Of a DNA stretch of 64,000 bases, positions 54,261-64,000 are shown one piece after another. The position numbers were made by a program, and so were the translations under genes. Each line of letters begins with the position of its first letter. The stretch's first letter is position 1. Source of the stretch: Eunapius fragilis (Eukaryota; Porifera; Demospongiae; Spongillida; Spongillidae); assembly GCA_963681505.1 (NCBI GenBank), contig OY811990.1, positions 1,723,435-1,787,434 of the forward strand. Reading direction: 5' to 3'. The notes under the pieces are model-generated. The model was given only the letters and a program-made list of their open reading frames with translations. It did no database searches and had not been told where the DNA came from.

Positions 54261-54457
54261 GCCTAAAATTTTTTATAAAAATGTATTATATGCATTATTA
54301 AATAGAACATGATATGTGTCTCTATATTACATGTAAGGATAACGTGCCGGTAAATTTCGAAACGATTGGTACTATTGCCGTTCTTCAAAACCGATCGTAG
54401 CTTGAGTTATACCTTCCTATAAGAAGAAGAAGAAGACCAGGGGCGGATACATGAATT
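54261..54457 (+). mobile_element. Start of a diverged foldback side arm
   Basis: GGATAACGTGCCGGTAAATT and the GAAGAAGAAGAAGA tract match 58685-58770. It is then cut by GGGGCGGATACATG, a MITE-type end, before the next hairpin. Confidence 0.6.
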
Positions 54458-54737
54458 CAACAAGTAAATAAAAACATTCTCTAACGAGAAAGTTGGTGGC
54501 ATATACAATGCTGGGGTAAAAAGCACGGAAACAAGAGCTACAGAAATTTGACTGGAAAATTGAAATAGGCCTATATTTAGCGAACATGCACTGTTATAAC
54601 GTGAGTGTGCTAAATATAGGCCTATGTCAATTTTCCAGTCCAATTCCTGTAGCTGTTGTTTCCGTGCTGTTCACACCAGCATTGGTCAATCCTATATGTC
54701 AACAACTTTCTCGTTAGGGAATGTTTTGATTTACTTG
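54458..54737. mobile_element. Foldback hairpin element (family A)
   Basis: CAAGTAAATAAAAACATTC and its reverse complement bound arms of about 125 bases, with more mismatches than the 15.5 and 27.3 kb copies. Confidence 0.88.
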
Positions 54738-55019
54738 CTTCATAAGTTTTTCCCTCAGACTGTCATATCAGTATTGTAGTGAATAATCAAACATTGGAAA
54801 GGTCAATAATCACTAGAATTATAGGACGATCCATGTCCACCCCTGTCTTTATCTCTTAGTGCAATAAACTAAATAACTAAATAACTTTAATAATGGTAAT
54901 GATAATTATAACTATTTTTATATAGTGTACAAATTGTTCTTGTTCTCGAGGGCGGCTGCATCCTCCTCCCCAGCCTCCTTTCCTGCCAGGTTCTGGCCAT
55001 GTGGTGTGCAAGGGTGGCA
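54738..55019. other. No gene recognised
   Basis: AT-rich, then entry into GCTGCTGGTGG simple sequence. Confidence 0.4.
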
Positions 55020-55400
55020 GTACTTCTGTTGCTGCTTCTGCTGGTGGTATGGGGCAGTGCAGCTAGTGGTTGTAGTGGGGGGGGGGGGTCAGTGCTGCTG
55101 CTGGTGGTGGGGGTAGGGGGCAGTGCAGCTAGTGGTGGTAGCGCCGGTGGCAGTGTTGCTGCTGCTGGACTTTTAACAACCTTTTGAGCTAGAAATTACA
55201 AAAGGCATCATTTACTTCACTTAGAAACTCACAATCCCTAAGAATAGCTTATTCAAGACCACCATTATCCTCCATTAGTGCATGAGATTTGGTTTCATAT
55301 ACAAGGAGTAGTTATATGGGAGAAGGATATCGTTGGAGTAAATTTCATTTCACCTAGTATACTCAGCCCTTGCAACTGCAATTAAATTCATACACAGTTG
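55020..55400 (+). repeat. Tandem duplication unit 1 with GCTGCTGGTGG minisatellite
   Basis: GGGCAGTGCAGCTAGTGGT-type repeats followed by about 210 bases that recur at 55757-55950. The hydrophobic LLLLLLLVV frame over the minisatellite is compositional. Confidence 0.85.
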
Positions 55401-55589
55401 CATGAACAGGCAGGCAAGCCCTTACATGTATAGCAGCTAGTGCTGGTGGTGGGGGCAGTGCTGTTGCTGCTTCTGCTGGTCAAGACAAGCAAATGAAATA
55501 TGCTGCATGGCGCCTAACACTGTGCAAATGATTTTTTATACGATAGTGTACATTCTATAGCGTATATTTGAATAGAGTGATTGGGGTAA

Positions 55590-55950
55590 GGGGCAGCGCA
55601 GCTAATGCTGGTGGCGGGTGCAGTGCTGTGATGGGGGGGAGGGGGGTGGTGCTGCTTCTGCTAGTGTTGGGGGTAGGGGGCAGTACAGCTAGTGGTGATA
55701 GCAGTTGGGGCAGTGTTGCTGCTGGCGGTGGGGGACAGATCTTGTAACAACCTTTTGAGCTAGCAATTACAAAACGCATCATTTACTTCACTTATAAGCT
55801 CACTATCCCTAAGAATAGCTTTTTCAAGACCACCATTATACCCAATAGTGCATGAGATTTGGGTTCATACAAGGAGTAGCTATATGGGAGAAGGATATGA
55901 TTGCAGTAATTTCCATTTTACCTACTCAGCCCTTGCAAATAAATTCATGA
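55590..55950 (+). repeat. Tandem duplication unit 2
   Basis: Same order as unit 1, offset by about 570 bases, at roughly 90 percent identity by eye. Confidence 0.85.
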
Positions 55951-56639
55951 TGTCACCCCAATATTCAAAAGACCGATCACAAGGAGAAAGAACTACTGTA
56001 CACACAGTTTTTTCACCATGCATGTTTTACATGTGAAGTGGTACAAGATCCCTTTCATACATGCATGCGTGCGGTTTACATTCACATCTTCCCATAGCTT
56101 TTTAATGTTAAAGAACAATACAACATGCCCATGACATACCTTTGGATGGTAGTGGTAGTTCTGTGACCTCTCGATACCGCCATCTCTCGGCAGCACGTTT
56201 AGCCAATCGGACAGGTGGGTCCTTCAAATACCTTAATGGCAGCTGAATTGTCCTCATAGTTCTGCCTTTTAGAAGTGCGGTTCTCATCGTTCTCTGCCTC
56301 TCAGCAGATCGCTTAGATTCAATTCTTGGGTTGTAGCTGTCGAGTACAGAGGCCTATATTTTAGGGTCGGCCTTGTGTACAGAGGCCTTCTTCTTTTCGA
56401 GATCGGCCTTGTAACTGTCACGTACAGATGCCTTCTTCTTTTCGGGACTCTTGATAGCGCACTCGGGTTATAGCTTTGTTCTCGTCTTGCTTCTTAAAGG
56501 TATATTTTTCGATCGTTGGTTGGATCGAATAAACATTATTAAATTATACAAAACGTTTCTATATTATATAAATAACTTGCTAGACACCGATTCCTATATA
56601 CAACATACCACCGCAGAAGGGTCTTTTTCACAGTAGTTT
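55951..56639. other. No gene recognised; short repeats
   Basis: GTACAGAGGCC and GTCGGCCTTGT words recur at 56340-56440. The minus frame at 55993-56196 has no domain. Confidence 0.4.
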
Positions 56640-56789
56640 CTTTCTAGATGTGATTTGTTTCTCTCAAAGCACACCGTTAAACCAACGTAGAACAGTAAAA
56701 CGTTGTGTTCTCATCCCATCGCAACAGAGAGATAAGTCTCCGTTGTCCCTCCAGACGCGAGTTAAGTTTTTTAATGACATTCATCAACA
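56640..56789 (+). mobile_element. End of a diverged foldback side arm
   Basis: AACGTAGAACAGTAAAACGT, AGAGAGATAAGTC and TTTTTTAATGACATTCAT match arm sequence at 58898-59000 and 16113-16133. It stops abruptly where LINE coding sequence begins. Confidence 0.6.
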
Positions 56790-57131
56790 TCACCTTGAGG
56801 TTGGCCGTGGATGGGGACATGATAATTCCAGAACACAGCCGGCAGACATCCTAGTTACCAATTGGGATTGTGGCACCTCAGCTGCCTTTGACATTATGGT
56901 TGCATACCTGCTTAATTCACACAATAATTTGGAAGCGGGCATGTACCAGGGTGTTTCAGCAACGGCTGCTGAGCACAGAAAACATAACAAAAATGATCCC
57001 AAGTGTGCTGAGTTGGGCTGGCGATGTGTACCACTGGCAGTGGAGAACTGTGAGGCCTGGGGACCAGAGGCCTTCTCGCAGGTGGGTTTGCGGTTAGCCA
57101 TTTGTAGTAACACCCCATGTCCAAGGTGGTA
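56790..57131 (+). mobile_element. LINE endonuclease fragment, open to its stop
   Basis: The frame reads LEVGRGWGHDNSRTQPADIL, VTNWDCGTSAAFDIMVAYLL, EHRKHNKNDPKCAELGWR, and VENCEAWGPEAFSQVGLRLA to a stop. QPAD and AFD correspond to the two catalytic aspartates of the restriction-like endonuclease. It is 5'-truncated at the arm junction. Confidence 0.75.
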
Positions 57132-57853
57132 GCTGATCTATAGGGTCACCTCAGCCTGTTATTGATTAGAGCTAATGCTCGATCAATCTTGGTCGTCAAT
57201 CAACCCAACAGGACAGTTATCTGTGCATGTCAGTAGTTGTTTGTGTACGTTTTGTGTATTTCGAATTGATAGCTATGTAATAGTGTTATGTAGTATGTAA
57301 TAATTATTGAAAGTTATGTTTAATAAAATGTGTATTATTAAAATTAATTGTGCAAATTTAAAAATTAAACTTAAGTCACCATGCATACAATTAGAATACA
57401 TACACGCATACATCAAAACCTAAACACATTTTCTACGGAGTTAAGGTGATGAATTGTCACCTTCTAGGAGTAAGTATCCACCCTGTAAGAGGAGGGCCAG
57501 AGCATTGGCTTGCACAAGGGTAATATTCAGGTTGCCATACGGGCAGGAGACCACCTAGGACTTGGGGGTGTTGGTCCTTGTGGCAAGGTGTGATGCAAGG
57601 CGTGAAAGGGGAATGCTACTTTGATAATTTATAAACTCCTATTTGACATCGCGAATTTGTACAGGCAGGGTGCTGTGGTAGAGCGGTTGCATTCATACCT
57701 GTGGCGGTTATTAGCGGCTAACCGCCCATAGAAATGTGCTGCTAACCGCGGCAAACCTGATTTGCGGCGTCAAATAGTGTTTTTGGCAAGGTACGTGACC
57801 ATATATACCAATTTGTTCTTTGTGACTGTGGCTTCAGTTTGTTTTGTTAGAAG
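57132..57853 (+). mobile_element. LINE 3' untranslated region
   Basis: Matches 1-756 in reverse complement. Contains GTGATGAATTGTCACCTTCT, GGCAGGAGACCACCTAGGAC and CCGC/GCGG palindromic words. TGGTAGAGCGGTTGCATTC near 57677 faintly resembles a tRNA-derived promoter, but a B box is not evident. Confidence 0.65.
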
Positions 57854-57934
57854 TCCTTCCAACAAATTCTTTGCCACATTTTAATGCTGACTAGTCTAGA
57901 TATTGATTGTGTATCCGATTGGTTTGAACAAAAA

Positions 57935-58610
57935 ACCACTTGTCAGTTTTAAACCAAAATGGTAAGTTTGAACCATATAAATTGAACCATATAAATTGGC
58001 TTGAAATCATGGTTTTGTATTTAAACCAGTTCCATTTTAAACCAATGATTTGGTTCGACATATTATTAGCAGTGAGCTCACATTTGGGCCCTGCCACAGT
58101 CTGATGCATATGCCGCATTTAGGTATATCCATATTGTCAGTTGTTTATGGATGTACGTGTTTGTATTAAGTCTAGCTGTGATGTATGTACGTGTTTAACT
58201 AACATGCTATAACTTATTGTTAACAAGTAAATAAAAAAATTCTCTAAAGAGAGAGTTGTTGGTATATAGGATTGACCAATGGTGGTGTAAAAAACACAGA
58301 AACAAGAAATTTTACTGGTAAATAGAAATAGGCCAATATTTAGCCCACTACTCAGGCATGAATAGATGTATGTACGTGTTTAACTAACATGTTAAAACTA
58401 AATTTAAAAAATCTCTAACGAGAGAGCTGTTGGTATATAGGATTGACCAATGGTGGTATAAAAAGCACAGAAATAAGAAATTTTACTGGAAAATTGAAAT
58501 AGGCCTATATTTAGCCCACAACTCAGGCATGAATATAATTTTCAATACATCTAACGAGGGAATGCGCTAGTAACGAGTGCACTCTTAACGAGGTCAGACT
58601 GTACTTATAC
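57935..58610 (+). repeat. Direct segmental duplication with 53721-54260, right copy
   Basis: Contains an internal tandem: two half-foldback units at about 58224-58366 and 58400-58535, each with TTGTTGGTATATAGGATTGA or its close variant. Confidence 0.85.
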
Positions 58611-58775
58611 GATCTAAAATTATTTATAAAATCTATTATATACATTATTAAATAGAACTTGATATGTGTTTCTATATGACATGTAAGGATAACGTGCCGG
58701 TAAATTTCGAAGCAATTGGTACTTTTGCCGTTCTTCAAAACCGTTCGTAACCGAGTATAAGTAGAAGAAAAAGAA

Positions 58776-58819
<44 letters not shown>

Positions 58820-59029
58820 TGGAGAATTATTTTAGGACTGGGCACGAGAAACAGGAAATATTTTCTCTGTAACCACACCGTTTTATGACACCGAACCAAC
58901 GTAGAACTGTAGATCGTTGTGCTGCCATTCTATCGCGATAAAGAGATAAGTGATCCGTTTCTCTATTGTCCTACTAGACGCTAGTCAAGTTTTATTAATG
59001 ACATCAATCAATCCTATATTGAACCTGGT
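58611..59029 (+). mobile_element. Diverged foldback side arm with (ACG)n
   Basis: Follows the same layout as the arm at 15784-16178, with an (ACG)n tract at 58776-58819 in place of the GAAGAAG tract end. It ends at CCTATATTGAACC, without the terminal palindrome. Confidence 0.65.
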
Positions 59030-59335
59030 GCCGCAGGTTCAGATAAAACCACGAATGCGGGTGGTGGAAGGTGGGTCCGTATCGCAATCCTGGGGACCTC
59101 ATACTTGTACCAAATATGAGCACATTGTTGGGCGACAAAATGGATTTCACATATATGATAAGTGCATGTCTGCTTGCTACGATCGACGTTCCAAATATGA
59201 GGAAATTGTTTTGATACATATATGTGCAAACAAAAATAAATTTCTGGGTGTGTATAGTACTTGCTAGACGAGCATGGCATTCCAAGAAAGGTAGACCCTC
59301 TGGGCATTAGGCAAGAGTACCTCATGTCCAGCAAT
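59030..59335 (+). repeat. Dispersed repeat B, second copy
   Basis: Close match of 36030-36265, beginning near GGGGACCTCATACTTGTACC. Here it joins the end of a foldback arm directly. Confidence 0.8.
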
Positions 59336-60430
59336 AGCGGACATGAATAATTGAATACCCGCGTCACGCGATAAAAATTAATTGAACGGGAAGTGTATGG
59401 AGAGATGTGTAAAAACACTCACGGTTCTTGTACATTAGCTACACTACAACATTACGTAACGGTTTATGATAGGGATACTGATGAATCATCTTTTCTATAT
59501 TCTGGTCTCTGTAGAAAAGTGTTCAGTACTAATTCCATAGGCATTTTTGTGCTACTACGTACATTTGTACGTGAAACATGATATTGTCATGTTTCTTCAA
59601 CTTTTTTTCCTATCACTCCGCCATAAATCTCAAGTCTACATCCTGGAATATGAAGGCTGAACTACTGAGTCATTAGTCGGAGCAAGTGGTGTATTTTAAA
59701 CCCTTACACACAACATTCCCTAGGCACTTTTATGAACCGCACTTCAAAATCTGGGACAAATATATGAAATTATTAATTGTCATCCGACGTCACATGAGCT
59801 AATTATCGGTGCTTGGTAGAGCCGACCGTGCCTAGCCTAATAGTCTTCATATATACCATAGCCTTATCTGGCATAGTTCCGTACTCGCAAGATGGGTGTT
59901 CGGTATGAAATAAGGGATATGTTATTGTACCAGTTTTGCAAGCGAACGCATTCTGTCTCTGGTAGGCCTACGTGGATGCATGTAGTTATAACTTCTATCG
60001 GCGGGGTTTTTTAAATTTAAGTGGAGCTTGTGCGTACACCATAAACTAACATACTTATAACGACGTACATTCTCGACTGGCGTTGGATCTAAATACCAAA
60101 GCCATGTGGTTAGTGACCGTGCAGTAGGGCAGTAGGGCAGTATGTTAGCGAACACGAGCGCACTTTGCTGTGGCATGTGTATAATGACTGTTAGTACCCT
60201 ACTGTATAAAGCCGATCGACAAGGCCCGACGTTGTGAATGCATGTCAGCTACTTTCTAAAGCTACGTTTGGCTGAAGAACTCTATACAAGTGTGAGATCG
60301 AAAGATAAATAGATGCAAGAGACAGAGATCATATATATATATATATCTGCAAGAGGCAAACTTTACTGCGGGGGTGAGTGTTACTGTTAAGCCGACCTCG
60401 GTTGGCAGGGCTCTGCAGGCCCTTAAGGTA
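59336..60430. other. No gene recognised
   Basis: No supported frame on either strand. A short AT dinucleotide tract lies at 60331-60346. Confidence 0.45.
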
Positions 60431-60439
60431 CCGTAACAG

Positions 60440-60868
60440 AGACAGTGGCAGGTGCGGATACAGGGGGTGGGCAACTGAGTTTCGTCCCAGATAACTGTAA
60501 GTCACGATCGATGATGTTATGAACAATAAGCGATCGCGAACGCAACGAACACGTGAATTGATAACTGTAATGAGCGGCTGCTTGGGGCAGTGGCGTAGCG
60601 AGGGGGGTTTAAGGGGTGGCCAAAATAGAAGAGAGGTTATTAATTGTCGCCCCAGCGCGATCGAACCCATGAACGCATTTTGTATCGGGCCAGAAGCAGA
60701 CAGCACCCTTCCTCCCCCCCCCTCCCCACCTACTATTCGCGAACTGAAAATCCTGTATCCGCCTCTGGTACGAATAGCGCAGCGCAAGAGTTGGGGGGCG
60801 TCATTTGTGCATAATTTACACTATGCCCTGTCGCTCCAAGCGGGGGGGGGGGGGGGGGGGGTTCAACC

Positions 60869-60899
<31 letters not shown>

Positions 60900-61073
60900 C
60901 ATAGAAGGTACCTCACGCATCTTCGCTAAGGAGCCTCCCCCCACATTCTGTAGTGTACAGCACCCCCCCTCCCCCATTTCGTATCGGGCCTGAAGCGTAC
61001 AGAACCCCCACCCCCCGCTTTTCGTATCGTGGGTTTCAACCCCCCAATTTGGAAAATCCTGTATCCGCCCCTG
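60440..61073. mobile_element. Nested GC-rich MITEs
   Basis: Recognisable ends: GTGCGGATACAGGGGGTG near 60453, CAGTGGCGTAGCGAGG at 60589, CTGTATCCGCCTCTGG near 60752, and CTGTATCCGCCCCTG ending at 61073. The last belongs to the family split at 18161-18650. A G run of about 20 and a C run of about 27 stand side by side at 60841-60893. Confidence 0.6.
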
Positions 61074-61200
61074 TATAGCTCCTCCGCTTTTACGAGGTAG
61101 CCACGCCCAAAGCATGAGTGTTTTAAGCCCCTCCTCTTTGCCCCCTCGCAAAATAGTGGCGTGTTATAGTGAGAGGTGTGGCAGTAAATTACACTCCCCC
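61074..61200. other. No gene recognised
   Basis: Short unique-looking stretch between the MITEs and the next satellite-like region. Confidence 0.4.
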
Positions 61201-62330
61201 AGTTATTTAGATTTATTAATTAGGGCTATAGATAGTAATTGAGCTTATGCGTATGATGCTTAACCCCTGATCCCTGACACACTGTCCCTTTAGCAAACAC
61301 ATCCCCACCCCCACCCACACCCACACCCAGGAGTCCCCCCCCCCCCCCCCCAATACATGTATGCATGCTATAGTATCACCAGTTCTTATCCATGTCAGAT
61401 TATTCACTGTCCATTGTCAGGTAATAGCAATTTTAAGTTACACAAGGCATGTACCCCCCACCCCCCCTCCTCCCCTAATGCATATTGCCATGCTACCTAA
61501 ACATTTCCACCAATTCATATGGAACCATGGCAATATGTGGCAGGGGAGGGGGAGGGGGCGTGGGTACATGTCACTGACTTTTATGTAACTTAAACTGACT
61601 AGCAATGAACAGTGCAATTTTCCAGGAACAGCCTCTGATATTTAGATAGAATGGCAATATATACCGGAAGAGGAGGGGGGAGGGGTACATGCCTTGTGTA
61701 CATAAAATTGCTATTACCTGCCTCTAGAAATGAACAGTGAACCACTACTCAGAGACATTGCGGGTAATTGCAATTTAAAGTTTACACAAATGTCTGTTGG
61801 CATGAACCCCCCCCCCCCCCCCCAAACCCACCTCCTCGTCCATATATTGCCATGCTATCTAACCATCCGAGACTGTTCTATCCATGTTCCTGACTAAGGG
61901 GAAATATTAATTGTCCATCACTTGAGTCAGCATGCAGCTAATAGCAATTACACAAGTGTCAGGTGGCATGCACCCCCTCCCCAGCATAATTAAATTGCAT
62001 CAGAGAGTGTTCTATCCATGTTCCTGCAGGGTAGGGGGAAATATGAACTGTCTTTTTGTCCATTACTGGAGTCAGGTAATAGCAATTGTAGGTTATACAA
62101 AGGTCAGTTGGCATGCACCTCAACCTCACCCCCCCCCCCCCCCCTCCATACCACATGACCTATGCTGCCTAAACATCAGAGAATGTCCCACAGTAGGTGA
62201 AACCATTCACTGTCCATGGTTGAAATAAATTTTCAGTAACACATGTACAGTTGTGTGCCCCACCCCCTACAGCCAACACCAAATATGGGTTGTTAATTCT
62301 TAGTGGTACAGTTGTTAGTTGGTATGTGCC
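61201..62330. repeat. Degenerate satellite with poly-C tracts
   Basis: Units hold CACTGTCCATTGTCAGGTAA, TAGCAATTTTAAGTTACAC, a C run, and ATTGCCATGCTACCTAAACA. They recur at about 61390, 61720, 61915 and 62040, with one unit inverted at 61515-61720. Confidence 0.75.
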
Positions 62331-62354
62331 ACAACCCCGAAGGCTGTTCTGATA

Positions 62355-63560
<1,206 letters not shown>

Positions 63561-63629
63561 TAACAAAACAGAAGCTCAAAAAACATTTTAAAAAGTACAT
63601 ACAACTCAGGGCTGGATCTGCCTTGACCC

Positions 63630-64000
63630 TTTGCACTATTGGAATGTTTACCACACCCACAAAATGGGTGTGGTGTACTTTCCAGGAGTGTGAGGGGTTA
63701 AGTAACATAGCTGACAAAAAAGCCCTGTGTGTGTGGTGTACTTTCGACGAGTGTGAAGGGTTAAGTAACATAGGCAACAAAAAAGAGCCCTGTGGGTGTG
63801 GTGTACTTTCAAGGATGTGAGGGGTTAATAAATACAGCTAACAACTCACACACTCCTCACCACACCCACAGGGCTCTTTTTGTCTGCTGTGTTCATTAAC
63901 TCCTCCCACTCCTCACAGGGCTCTTTTTGTCAGCTATGTTACTTAACCCCTCCCACTCCTGGAAAGTTCACCACGCCCACAGGACTCTTTTTGTCAGCTA
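63630..64000. repeat. About 65-base minisatellite in two opposed blocks
   Basis: Units at 63650-63830 read GGTGTGGTGTACTTTCCAGG, GGTTAAGTAACATAGCTGAC and AAAAAAGAGCCCTGTG. From 63845 to the window end the same unit runs in reverse complement. The array continues past the window. Confidence 0.85.

Noticed and set aside
54925-55187. Leucine-rich signal peptide followed by a Gly/Ser protein
   Set aside because: It is encoded by a GCTGCTGGTGG minisatellite and changes frame freely between units.

Overview
This looks like nuclear DNA from an early-branching animal, most likely a demosponge; that is inference. The reasons are compact introns (46 and 64 bases where both ends can be seen), phase-1 immunoglobulin (Ig)-type exons, a tyrosine-kinase exon, a single-exon DUF1254/DUF1214 gene of bacterial or algal type, and dense young repeats (foldback elements, miniature inverted-repeat elements or MITEs, minisatellites, TG/CA and poly-G/poly-C tracts). 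No ribosomal RNA, convincing tRNA, CRISPR array or operon was seen. Intact genes are few and most of the window is repeats.

Layout. 0-4.5 kb: two minus-strand fragments of a LINE with a restriction-like endonuclease, and a decayed Kelch-repeat gene. 5-7 kb: a segment duplicated in inverted orientation at 43-44.3 kb, cut by a nest of MITEs. 7.9-9.5 kb: a dead Tc1-type transposon with an intron, then a 247-base MITE. 10-15 kb: a 21-base minisatellite, a possible Tudor-like exon and a 532-base foldback. 15.5-17.3 kb: a foldback element with a side arm, a signal-peptide ORF and a decayed Ig-like exon. 18-24.7 kb: nested hAT-like MITEs, LINE scraps and long TG/CA arrays. 25.4-27.6 kb: a transposase remnant beside a protein-kinase exon, then another foldback with arm.

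33-39 kb: the best intact gene, a minus-strand DUF1254/DUF1214 protein of 452 residues with its own TATA box. It sits in a cluster of local duplications, one of which carries only its last ten codons and stop. 39.5-42 kb: a plus-strand receptor-like gene in four exons (signal peptide, two Ig-like exons, tyrosine-rich tail with three YxN motifs), again just downstream of a foldback arm. 42.8-43 kb: the first coding exon of a zinc-ribbon protein, whose upstream flank is duplicated at 5 kb. 45-49 kb: a 154-base satellite, a possible exon, a large inverted repeat and a 41-base array that switches orientation. 49.2-52.6 kb: two LINE copies in tandem, the second nearly complete from reverse transcriptase to endonuclease. 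53-64 kb: duplicated foldback units, another LINE 3' end, nested MITEs and satellites, and a duplicate of the 22-23.5 kb region.

The genes do not form an obvious pathway. The most coherent theme is cell-surface signalling: two Ig-like receptor loci and a kinase exon. In all three cases the free end of the same foldback-arm repeat faces the 5' side of the gene.
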